This document shows, one piece after another, positions 54,859 through 64,000 of a stretch of 64,000 nucleotides of DNA (its first letter is position 1; every line of letters begins with the position of its first letter). The stretch is taken from positions 29,838-93,837 of the forward strand of contig QXCR01000116.1 of assembly GCA_004380135.1 (NCBI GenBank), read 5' to 3'. This DNA is from Stemphylium vesicarium (lineage: Eukaryota; Ascomycota; Dothideomycetes; Pleosporales; Pleosporaceae). Made by a program: the position numbers and the translations under genes. The notes below the pieces were generated by a model, which saw nothing but the letters and a program-made list of their open reading frames with translations, ran no database searches and was not told the DNA's origin.

Positions 54859-56030
54859 ATGACTCCAACACCACCACCAGCCGCCAAGATGTCGAAATCT
54901 GTAAGTTTCATGATACGTGCAACGAGGAAGCTCAAACCCAATTTTTTTTACTAATTTTTACCAGGACAACACCCACGACTTCGCAGACAAGAACGGCCAA
55001 TTCCGTCGCAAACCATCATCATTCCGAAACTTCATCTCATCAGATCCAAGCTCAGAGTTTCCGGCTGAGAAGGATCGATATGCGCTCTACATTCACATGG
55101 GCTGCCCATGGGCGCATCGCGCAAACATTCTTCGCAGCTTGAAGGGGCTTGAAGACATTATCCAGTTGGTTGTATGGGATCAGTCGCTCGTCCATGAAAA
55201 GAAGGGATGGGGTATGTCAGGGAAGCCGGGATTCGAGAAGGAGCCGCTGTATGGATTTACGAACGCGCGTCAGATGTATGAGAAGGCGAATCCAGAGTAC
55301 GAGGGCAAGTACCTTGTTCCGACTCTTTGGGACAAGAAAAAAGGTAAGGAACGTTCCGGCAATGTATAACCTAGAAGTACTGAGCGAGATTGCAGAGACT
55401 ATCGTGAATAATGAGTCAAGTGAGATCATCCGCATGTTCTACACTGAGTTCGACGCTTTGATTCCTGAACATCTAAGAGAAGCAAGCAAAGGTGAAAAGG
55501 GCATCTTCCCGAGCCATCTGCGCAAGGACATTGAAGCGATGAACAAATGGGTCTACGATACCATCAACAATGGTGTCTACAAGACCGGTTTCGCGCGGAG
55601 TCAAGAAGCGTACGAGGAGCACGTGTACCCCATTTTCAAATCCCTGGATCGCTTGGAAGAGCATCTCGGTCAGCCAGGTCACAGTCCTTGTCTTTTCGGC
55701 GACCACATTACCGAGGCAGATATCAGATTGTATACGACGCTGATCAGATTTGATGTTGCATACCATACTATTTTCAACTGCAACCTCAAGATGATCAGGC
55801 ATGATTACCCGAGGCTGCACACATGGTTGCGCAAGCTGTATTGGGACGAGAGCGAGACGACGAATTTTGGTGCATTCAAGAAGACGGTAGATTTTGAAGA
55901 GGTGAGTTTGATGAAGTCAAGGAAAATTTTCGCCTGCTGACCTGGATGATAGTATAAGATAGGTTACGCGAAGGCCGTCAAAGCGAAGATCGTGCCCGTG
56001 GGGCCTAAACCCTTTATCATGTCTCTATAG
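54859..56030 (+). CDS. Glutathione S-transferase, omega-like/Ecm4 type
   Basis: Exons 54859-54900, 54965-55343, 55396-55901 and 55953-56030 give 334 residues; introns are 51-64 bp. The redox Cys is in HMGCPWAHR (Cys61), which matches the S-glutathionyl-hydroquinone reductase/Ecm4-Gto group, not the Tyr/Ser GSTs. YLVPTLWDK leads into ETIVNNESSEIIRMF, the family's ESxxI glutathione-binding segment. The C-terminal helical domain has NKWVYDTINNGVYKTGFARSQEAYE, LFGDHITEADIRLYTTLIRFDVAYH and YPRLHTWLRKLYWD. Members use glutathione to reduce glutathionyl-quinones or disulphides in the cytosol. The protein starts at the first ATG in a short leader exon of 14 codons. Confidence 0.93.
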
Positions 56031-56326
56031 GATGGCAACAAAGTGTTTTTGGGACTGCGAAGGTATCAGAAAGTAAACCTGCAGGTAGAAGCGGTGATGA
56101 GAGAACGGTGCACTATAGATTTCTCCAATCTACGTCTACAATTACTTTGGCTAGCCTTTGTAGTGGAGGTGGCCGATAAGGCTGAGGTTCGCTCATCTGA
56201 CCCGGGTGGTGGTGGCGGGGGTTGAGCTGCAGATAGAGCGGGGCTGAGTTTGCCAACACAGGCCTAGAAAGTATTCACCGTCGAAGTTTGCAGAAATTGG
56301 TATTCTTGTGGGTCTATTTTCTACTC

Positions 56327-57829
56327 ATGGATTCATTGAGCGTAACAAGCGTAACAGCATCTATCGTTGGCATTATCGCTGCGGCTTGCAAATGCTACGA
56401 GAATGTAACTGCGTGAGCAGTGTCGGGTTGGAGGCTACGGATCAACAATTGTATTGCTATCTGTTGTCGTGTTGTGATGTTCGTGTACAGGAGCTCTCAG
56501 CTCAGAGGTAAGTGCACTTGCCCACCGGGCAGTGCCTGCTACAATAGAATATCATGTGACTCTAGTCACGTGGTTACAGAGAATTTCAGGCAGTGACAGC
56601 TTCCGCAAAATTTGCCCCGGCGGTGCTGACCGCTTTCACATATGAGATTAGAGATGTTCGCGCGGCATTTACGCCGCTATAGACGCTTCTATCAGATATC
56701 TCCTCATCCTCACCTGAGCGCACTTCCCTTATACAAATGGACCAACTGATTGTCTCTCTAACGGAGTGCGTTCTTACCTTCTCTGAGCTCGAGGTCATCG
56801 TCTCATCTTTCGATACTTTCGAGCCTAATGCAATTATCTTGAAAGCTCGGATGAAGTGGTTGAAGGTCGAAGAAGATTGCACTCGCCTTGTCGAACGCCT
56901 ACAGAGGCATAAGTCTTCCGTATCACTCCTGCTCAATATCCTCCACTGGTAAGTTCGCCGAATCACTTAGTAGAGTTATGTTTTTTTAACAGAGACGTGA
57001 TCCAGCACTTTCTACCTCGAGGCTCGACGAGCGAACGGATCCCTTACCGTTCTGGTTGAGGAGCTTTTGAAAACCGATCAGGACATGCGTGATCGTATGA
57101 GAAGGCTGAAAGATAAATTCTACGCCAAAATTACGATGAAGAGTACAAGTGTGAACCTAGCCTCGGGCTCCCGATCGAATCCAAAAACCATTCACTCGTC
57201 ATCGTCTCCCGCTAACTATGTGGGGCTGAACTCGAGCCATATCGGACTGACCCCGACATTTGTCCCAATGAACAAGCCCATCTTTGAGCATGATCTGGAA
57301 ATCTCACGCGTCTATCAGAAGGCAAGGCAGAAAGATTGCGATGCGTCCTTCAATTCCTCGGACAACACATTCAGCTGGTCAGTTTTCTCCGGATTATCAC
57401 TGGCCGACCTTTCCGCCATCTCGATCTTGGCATTACCTCTTTGGCAGTGTCATTGGTATTGCAGAAAACCTATACCCTTGCACAAGGTGTGATGACCTTG
57501 TTGAAACCGAAGAAGGCTACGAGCTTGGTAAACATATCACTTAGACTATGAAAGAACAATCTAACACCATTGCAGGGACAAACCACTGGCATACAAGCTG
57601 TTTCCGCTGCGACATGTGCAGATGTCGTCTCAACGTCGAATCGTGTGTCCTTCACCTTTCTGGGATGATGGTGGCTGGCTGTCGTTGTAATGTTCTTGGA
57701 ATCGAGATGGTCAAAAGACATCAGCTGCTGCTGTTTCCTCCGACGCAGGACGATCAAGTAAGTCATGGAGGAACTGCTGAGACGGCAGAGGCTGACTTTA
57801 CAGTCCTTTCATCTGCAGTCCAACTATGA
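56327..57829 (+). pseudogene. Degenerate STAND-type N-terminal domain protein with LIM-like end
   Basis: The opening MDSLSVTSVTASIVGIIAAA (56327) is the usual fungal STAND/NLR-type N-terminal start, and stops or a splice follow at once. From 56590 the frame AVTASAKFAPAVLTAF...RDVRAAFTPL meets TAG at 56680-56682 and resumes with TLLSDISS and FEPNAIILKARMKWL. After an intron near 56950-56992 come FYLEARRANGSLTVLVEELL and YQKARQKDCDASFNSSDNTFSWSVFSGLSLADLS. A frame change near 57440 leads to YPCTRCDDLVETEEGYELG and, past a probable intron, HWHTSCFRCDMCRCRL, which together look like half a LIM domain. The pieces are in order but need at least one stop to be bypassed and a frame change, so I call it a pseudogene. 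Wrong splicing of a real gene is possible. Confidence 0.5.
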
Positions 57830-58176
57830 AGTCATTTTCTATATCAACCGCAGTCTTTCATGCTTTCCCCTTTGAACGCAGCTCTTCTGCGTTATTTGTC
57901 TTGAGAGTCGGCGTTCACCACTCCTTGTGGGTACTTACCGTCAACATGAAAGGGATAGAATGCGCCCAAGGTTGAGCCATTACCCAACTATTTTAAACTT
58001 ATCTGGTCACACTACATGAGTGTCGAGTGCTTACAGCGGCCAGTCATTTCCGTTTGCAGCTCATCTTGTCGCATTTCCCTATGCAGGGTGATTAGAGTTC
58101 TTATGATGGCCCCACCAACGCATCGGATATAGACAGAACCCTTTTTTTCACAGCGTAGATTGCTCTTGATAGAATA
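57830..58176. other. Intergenic, 347 bp
   Basis: Convergent 3' region between the LIM-like relic and the DUF7053-like gene. Nothing seen. Confidence 0.4.
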
Positions 58177-58986
58177 TCATCGGTATGTGATCTTTTCCGG
58201 CAACGGCGCAGCAGGCATCTGTGCCCTTTGTGTATCCACAGCATCCGCCTCCACAGGCCCAGCCGCATCGAGATGTGTCTGCCCAAACACCACCGGTTGT
58301 GGCTTTCCATAATGATTCCTCGTTTCTTGTGCAAACCCCGTGTTTATGTCCAGCGCGCCATCTGCTTTAATATCCTGTATTTTTATCATACCGTGTTCCC
58401 CGAAGGCAACCAGGTCATTGCCGGTCCAGCCGGAGTTCCTCTTCTGCTCCACCTTCGCGATGACTTTGTTGCAAACATCGCGATGTGCCTCTTCCATTTT
58501 GCCCTTGACGAATGGCATAAGCCACCATGAGCAGGTGACTTCCACATCCTCGACTAGTACCCATTGCGCGTCGCCTACGCCCATACCTTCGCCCTCGACT
58601 TCGCTTCCGGCCTCACCGTTCGCGACAACCCTGAATTCAGCCCTTACTATCACGCCGGCCGCCGCATCAGCACGGGTCTTGATGCCATGCCTTGTATCCT
58701 GAAAGCAACTAGGAAACTTGATGTATTTCTTCCCATAGGAGCCGATGCCGGGAAACCAAGTTATGCACTCTGTGACGTGGTAGGTTGTGATGGGATATTG
58801 GTCTGGCGGGTACCAGTACGTGTCTTTAAGCGTTCCGAGGGCGGTAGACGGCGCTTTCTCGTGGCCGCACGTGAGGGCTTGTAATGTGAGGGCGGTTTCG
58901 TGGTCGTGGAGCGCGGCGATTACGTCGGTCGGGGACATGTGTCCCGGGATCTGGCTCGCGACGTGTAGGTTGTGTTTTGAGCTCAT
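58177..58986 (-). CDS. DUF7053-like fungal protein
   Basis: One exon, 269 residues. The start MSSKHNLHVASQIPGHMSPTDVIAALHDHETALTLQALTCGHEK, read here in parts, resembles the fungal DUF7053 group: a short strand, then IAALHDHE, then a strand. Later there is YHVTECITWFPGIG, RAEFRVVANGEAG and VTCSWWLMPFVKGKMEEAHR, consistent with a helix-grip (START/Bet v 1-like) fold that ends in a long helix. That fold binds hydrophobic ligands in other families, but function here is unknown. The tail from about residue 215 is disordered. No signal peptide and no membrane segment are seen. Confidence 0.65.
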   Translation of the reverse strand: MSSKHNLHVASQIPGHMSPTDVIAALHDHETALTLQALTCGHEKAPSTALGTLKDTYWYPPDQYPITTYHVTECITWFPGIGSYGKKYIKFPSCFQDTRHGIKTRADAAAGVIVRAEFRVVANGEAGSEVEGEGMGVGDAQWVLVEDVEVTCSWWLMPFVKGKMEEAHRDVCNKVIAKVEQKRNSGWTGNDLVAFGEHGMIKIQDIKADGALDINTGFAQETRNHYGKPQPVVFGQTHLDAAGPVEADAVDTQRAQMPAAPLPEKITYR

Positions 58987-60084
58987 GATGATAGAGATGA
59001 TATGGGAGGGGGTATAACAGTCGGATCTACGCTTCCAGACCCAATAATGGTGTGTTTTCTATGTCTAATGGTGGAATGTATGAGACGAGCGCGGAGGCGG
59101 TGGTTACGATTAACGACTACGATTACTATGTGTTGTTCAATTAATACGTGATTGGCTTAGGTCACGATGTTGGTGAAGAATGATAAGAAGAAATTACACC
59201 CAGAGCGACGCTGCAGGGCGAGCAGCTGATGCATATCGCGTTGCTGACTGAGGCGCTTCTATAACTAGCTGAAACGGAGACATGGGTGTGACCTGCGACA
59301 CGCAGGGTCGGGCGGCGGAGGCAACGTCATCGTGTTACGCTTCGCCGTTTTAGGAGTAGCGTCACTGCGATCTTCAGCCACACTCTTTCGATCGACGTGG
59401 CACCTCGCCCCCACATCATCAATGGCTTTGCGTGCCAACGCTGGTCACGAAAAGAGGGTCCCCTTCTTACGTCAGCTTCTATTGAGTGGACACTACCCCC
59501 TTTCTGCTATATCGGCACCATCTGAGCTTTGCCACAGCACGCTATGGCGTTCGGTCGATCAGCCGGCATGTGTAACTGCCAAAGTGCCGGCATGCTGCCT
59601 ACACTACTACTGCCTACACTACTACTACGTCCATTCCAGCCCGGACTGATCTCAAAATGAGCATGCAGGCTATACTGCTTACATAAGATAACACATGCGA
59701 TTGTACACGCATCTTGCAGCATGCGGGCGAATACATTCTGGACTTCCTGAAAGTTCTTAAGCAAGATCAAAGGAAGTGGAAGAGATGTGCCTGCAATTTT
59801 GAATGCGGCCCCCGACTTGTCTGGAAGTGGACGAGGTTGACGGGTTCGCCTGCAGACTTGAGTGATGGTCTTACACATGCCCACTACTTCGCCATTCGTG
59901 CAGACAGCCCCGCCTGAATCCTTCCGTGGAACTGATAAAAGGCACGCCACTCCTCGTGAACGGCAGTCATCGTCTCTGTCATACATCACTCACTGCCCGT
60001 AATTGGGACGGCTGAAAAGATTGCCCCGGCATCGATTTTGCTGCATCTGTGCAGGCGCGCCAGTAAAAACGACGCCAATCAAAC
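58987..60084. other. Intergenic, 1098 bp
   Basis: Only short frames. A small CTACACTACTACTGC-type repeat lies around 59609-59633. The right end is the flank of the NACHT pseudogene. Confidence 0.4.
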
Positions 60085-63000
60085 ATGGACCCTGGTACTG
60101 CACTTGGAATTGTTTCACTGGGAATACAAGTGTGCGAAGGCCTTCTCGGGTATTACCGAGACTACAAGAGGTATGAAGAAGATTGTCAAGAGGCATACAC
60201 TAGACTCCGCAACAAGCAATTAAGTGGGGCTCAGAAAGTCCAGATTGACTTGCTTGATTACCTATTCGAGCCTAGCAGTTTCCTACATCAGTTTAACTCC
60301 TACCTAGATAGGCAAGTGGGTCTCTGAAGGTGAACGGCTTGACTTGCTTGTTGCGGACTGTGGCATACTGTCGGAGTTGTTGAACGCACGCATAGGGTAA
60401 AAGTTGAGGATTGACTGAGATTGTATTGTAGAAGCTAAGGAAGGTTTATGTAGGTGAGTGACCGTAAACAGCGCTAGCCTAGATAGGCGTAGCTCGCTAA
60501 GGTGAGTAGTCGCGAGTGCAGCGAGAGCAGGAGAGCAGGAAAGAACCCCAAACCGTGACACATACACTCAGATCGATAGCCTCCGCAAGACATTCGACTA
60601 CCTGGACGACAAGCTCAAAACTCTTTTGCAGAAGGCACTTGCGACTCGGGCGCAGGAATGTATCACCGGGTGTCAGAACAGCATCGAGCAGCTCGGTGCG
60701 GTGTTGAAGAAGATTGAAGGAGAACCGCCAGCGGGGATTTGGCAAGGGCTTGGAGCCAAAAGCCGTCGCTTGTTGTATCCCTTCAAAAAGGACACACTGG
60801 AAAGACTGAAAAGTATTGTGCAGAAGATGTTGCAGCCGCTAGACCTCGCCATACAGCTCATACTTCTTGACAACAGTCAATCTATCAAAGACATCGTCGA
60901 CACCACCGAGGTACTGGTCAGAGGAATAAACGCTACCACGTTGGATACGAACGCTCACATAATAACTCTTGCAGCTGGAATGGAGGACATACTTTCTGCA
61001 AAAGAATCCGACTAGCTAACGAAAGTACTAGACTGGCTATCTGCGCCGGACACATCGACCAACCATGCTCAAGCCCGTGAAGAACACGAAATCGGGACTG
61101 GAGAATGGTTGTTCGAGAGCGAGGAGTACCAAGATTGGATTTCGGGTTCGTCTCCACTCCTTTGGTTACATGGGAAAGCCGGCTGCTGCAAGACGATCAT
61201 GTGTTCTACGATAATTGAGCAGGTATCTCAGCGGATCTCTGAGCAAGACCATTACTCATTTGCTTATTTCTACTTTTCCTTTTCAGATGCGCAAAAGCAG
61301 AGTTACATGAATCTATTGCTCTCCACGGTCACTCAATTGAGTCGCAGACGTACTGTACATCCACTTCTCCTCGACGCTCATGCCAAGACCAAACCTAGAC
61401 GGCCCTCCTTCCGGGCTCTTGAAAGCATACTCGTGGCTCTGCTCGAGGGAGCCCAAGATGTGTATCTTGTGGTCGATGCTCTAGACGAATGCTCGGAAAA
61501 GGAACGAGAGCGAGTCATCCTCGGGTTCCAGCGCGTCACACAGATCGTCCCGAAAGTCCGACTTCTTATGACAAGCCGTAGAGAAGCGGATATTGAAGAT
61601 CTCATGGGAACATGGTGTGGAGCTCAGCTTCTAATCAATGAAGCAGGTGTTAACCGCGATATTGACCTGTTTGTCAAGAACGCGCTGGCTACGGACAGGA
61701 AGTTGATGCGACTTTCGAGCGCAACGAAGAAAGAAATTAAGGTTACGTTTCATGAGAAATCAGATGGAATGTATGTGTATTGTGAAATTCTCAATATTTC
61801 CCAGCTGCTCACAAGCAAGTGCTAATCCTGAGCGCAGATTCCGATGGGTCGCCCTTCAATTCGCCCAAATTCGCGATCTGAAAATATTTGAACAGAGCTA
61901 CATCTCGAATGGATTGAAAAAGATGCCAACAACTCTGCACGGTACTTGTGACCGTGTGGTAGACTCTATCGAAGATCTATACCTTCAAGAAGCTCGAACC
62001 GCTCTTCAGTGGCTGGCCTTCAGCAGAGAACCTCTCACGGTCGCTGAACTGGCAGAAGCATGCAGTATACGTCTTGACGATCCAGAGGAATCCTATTCTG
62101 AAGATGACGGATACGAAGCTGTTGTTGGGCTCTTAAGTGTCTTATCCTCTCTCATACTCGTGGAACAGTCGTGGGAGATCAGTGAGAAGTTCGGTGGGAG
62201 CAATCTCAGCTCTGAAGCCTGGGATTCTGGCTCCGAGGCCTCGTTCTCAGGCTCTGACATATCGGATATAGATTCCGGCTTCGACCCCTCCGAGACAGGT
62301 TACGGCTCTGAATCCTGGGTTCCTTCTGTTTACTCCAATTCCAGTCAGAAAAGCCAATTCAAACACAAATACAGACGACCCTGCTACATCCAGTACGTCC
62401 GCCTTGCCTACTTCTCAGTAAAGGAATATCTGATCTCAGATACGGTGCAGCAGTCCAATTTTAGACTGGAAAGGTGGAAGTTCCATGAACCGGAGGTGAA
62501 TCAATTCTCAAGCGAAAGTTGTTGCCAGTATATTCTGCATTGTGCAGCGAAACCCAAGTTGAAGACCCAGATCAATGGAGCGACACTTGGAACAAATCGC
62601 TGGGAAGGCTCTCGTGACGAACATACAGGTGCTGCGACTGCATACTCTCCTCTTCTACCATACGCCTGCGAGCAATGGGCGAAACACCAATATCTAGCGG
62701 AATCGGACATGGATATAAAAGTCCAAGATAATGACCTTCAAATCAAACTCCTGAACGATCCTCACCCAAGGACCTTGTGGCTGCGCATGAGTATCCATAA
62801 TTGTTTTGATTCATCGAGTGTGGGGCCCGAGGAACATCGTGTTACTAATTCTCTGTATTGGGCATCGTATCACGGGCTCGACCAGACAATGAACGTTCTG
62901 TTTGGTCCGGCCTTTTGTCAGAATATCAACAGAAAAGGTGGGCCGCACGGCACTCATTGCGGCCGCGTATTCCGGCCATAGCAACATTGTTCCAGTCATA

Positions 63001-63423
63001 ATACGGGCAACAAATTCAACACATACACTGAACTTGAAAGCGGAACACCATGGCGGCGCTATAGAGGTGGCCGCTCGACGCGGCTACAAGCAGATTGTAG
63101 ATGGGTTTTGCTTGGCCAACGTGAATCATGGAACTGCGATCATGGAGGCGGTGCAGTCAAGCCATGGAGAAGTTGTTGATTCACTTCTCAAGTATGGTTC
63201 GAATCCCAACACTGGATTCTATAGGGCTGGTGAAGGCTCACGTAGTTTTAACTCACCAGACTTCTGCTTTGAAAACTCAGATCGATCGACGTGCATAGCC
63301 AACTATCACTACTACACATCCGTACTTAAGTTAGCAGTGGCCTGTGCCAGCGATAGCGAGCAAAGAGAGAGAGAGAGAAGGGAGAAAATCTCGGAGAGGG
63401 TCCGACAAGTGTTCCAGCGATAG
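60085..63423 (+). pseudogene. NACHT-ankyrin STAND (NLR-like) protein gene, disrupted
   Basis: The parts are in order. An N-terminal helix MDPGTALGIVSLGIQVCEGL is cut by the MITE at 60199-60361. A helical region QIDSLRKTFDYLDDKLK... resumes at about 60573 and meets TAG at 61013-61015. In the same frame follow LTKVLDWLSAPD and the NACHT domain with Walker A LHGKAGCCKT and Walker B VYLVVDALDECSE. An intron at 61771-61837 leads to FRWVALQFAQIRDL and a winged-helix-like region. Near 62941 an extra base in GGTGGGCC shifts frame, and ankyrin repeats (GRTALIAAAYSGH, GGAIEVAARRGYKQ) run to 63423. The Walker A has Cys where the third Gly belongs. Fungal proteins of this type act in non-self recognition (incompatibility); this copy cannot be functional as read. 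Confidence 0.85.
60199..60361. mobile_element. MITE with TCCGCAACAAGCAA terminal repeats
   Basis: A 163-bp insertion: the left end has ACTAGACTCCGCAACAAGC and the right end, read on the other strand, ACAGTCCGCAACAAGC. The core TCCGCAACAAGCAA is exact at both ends. GGCATAC flanks it on both sides (60192-60198, 60362-60368); with one base more the pair is AGGCATAC/TGGCATAC, an 8-bp duplication with one difference, as expected for hAT. It has no coding capacity. It shares its end with the larger element at 63446, so it is probably its non-autonomous derivative. Confidence 0.8.
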
Positions 63424-63445
63424 TATGTTGGAGAGACTGCTTCAC

Positions 63446-64000
63446 ACAGTCCGCAACAAGCAATCTAGATTGGTTCGCTTGCTTGACTTGCTTGAGTTAA
63501 CCAATCCAATCAATTCAATCCGAGCTCACGTAAACTCGCAAGCAATTCAAGCTAAGTAGTAGTTTTTAATTGACTTGCTTGTCTTGCTTACGAGCTATAT
63601 AGGATTATAAAAGTTAGAGTTGCTAGAGAGCTAATCTTACGATAGTTTTTTTGGTGTTGTAGTTAGCTTATCCCAAGTTGTATTAGACCCGTCTGTGCGC
63701 TAACACGCTAACGTTACTGCCTGCTGCCCCGATCTCTACTGTGCTCGATAGTACGTTCACAGAGCTTCTTCTCTCAACTCTACTACCTATACTTACGAAG
63801 TTTTTTAGTGTTTTTAAGTTGCCTATAATGGCTAAGCGCTCACGAGCTCTCTCTACTAGCACGACTGCCACGCCCGCCACCAAACGTACGCGCTCATCGG
63901 AGTCCTTACCTCAACGCGTTTCTCAACGATCATTATCACCCCGGCAAGCCCTAGCTGCTGTAAGCCAGGCTACAACGTTCGAGTCGCAATTGTTAGAGTC
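63446..64000 (+). mobile_element. Left end of a hAT-like DNA transposon (continues past window)
   Basis: From 63446 the sequence begins ACAGTCCGCAACAAGCAA, the same end as the MITE at 60199-60361. Subterminal copies of GACTTGCTTG and similar words follow, also present within the MITE. Such subterminal repeats are the usual transposase binding sites of hAT elements. The ORF at 63828 lies inside. The element starts 22 bp after the end of the NACHT-ankyrin frame, so it may have cut that gene. The other end and its duplication lie outside the window. Confidence 0.75.
63828..64000 (+). CDS. Putative transposase, N-terminal part (hAT-like, partial)
   Basis: ATG 63828 opens a frame that runs to the window end (57 codons and two bases). 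The product starts MAKRSRALSTSTTATPATKR, basic and Ser/Thr-rich, then continues with SLPQRVSQRSLSPRQALAAV and TFESQLLE. Fungal hAT transposases often begin with such a disordered basic segment before a BED finger, but the diagnostic parts are not in the window. The assignment rests on its place inside the terminal-repeat element. Confidence 0.5.
   Translation, partial: MAKRSRALSTSTTATPATKRTRSSESLPQRVSQRSLSPRQALAAVSQATTFESQLLE

Noticed and set aside
56586..56966. Minus-strand frame of 126 codons
   Set aside because: The plus strand here reads as the STAND-type N-terminal region, with a matching intron donor at its end.

Overview
The window reads as nuclear DNA of a filamentous ascomycete (Pezizomycotina). 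Genes are intron-poor, with introns of about 44-110 bp that start GT(A/G)NG(T) and end (C/T)AG, and they lie on both strands. The families present are typically fungal: Zn2Cys6 factors, sugar-porter MFS proteins, DUF6594, NmrA-like, an Ecm4-type GST and NACHT-ankyrin STAND proteins. A Dothideomycete (Pleosporales-like) origin is my inference from overall character; nothing in the window proves it. No tRNA, rRNA or CRISPR was seen.

Layout. 0-4.9 kb: an incomplete zinc-finger/Gln-His-rich protein and an ABC-F ATPase. 5.3-8.9 kb: a decayed repeat-protein locus, split by a frameshift, a stop and a perfect 71-bp-arm fold-back transposon with an 8-bp target duplication. 9.2-10.7 kb: a carnosine-N-methyltransferase (N2227) family gene with four exons, one of 29 bp. 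11.9-13 kb: an NmrA-like gene with one internal stop. 13.7-15.2 kb: a disordered membrane protein. 15.7-25.4 kb: a carbohydrate block with a secreted S9 peptidase, a Zn2Cys6 regulator, a sugar porter and a divergently transcribed GH3 beta-glucosidase. 25.9-29.1 kb: a duplicated-module Cys-rich GPI-type surface protein and a maltose-permease-like MFS protein. 30-39.3 kb: housekeeping genes (cytoplasmic Trp-tRNA synthetase, PRELI/Ups1-like lipid transfer protein, gamma-tubulin complex GCP3). 39.6-42 kb: a small Cys-rich protein and a DUF6594 membrane protein. 43.3-53.4 kb: a candidate metabolic cluster with two MFS genes (one carrying an internal stop), a dual C2H2/Zn2Cys6 regulator in seven exons, an FAD monooxygenase and a divergent PhyH-type dioxygenase. 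54.9-56 kb: an omega/Ecm4-type GST. 56.3-64 kb: a decaying accessory segment with a STAND N-terminal/LIM-like relic, a DUF7053-like gene, a NACHT-ankyrin pseudogene carrying a MITE, and the left end of a larger element with the same terminal repeat, whose first ORF runs off the window.

Two groups look functionally coherent. The TF, sugar porter and intracellular beta-glucosidase could import a beta-glucoside and cleave it in the cytosol. The regulator, FAD monooxygenase, dioxygenase and MFS genes could form a small oxidative pathway with transport. The second theme is decay: six loci carry stops, frameshifts or insertions while their flanking protein sequence remains well preserved, so these are recent lesions or, for single-base cases, possible sequence errors.
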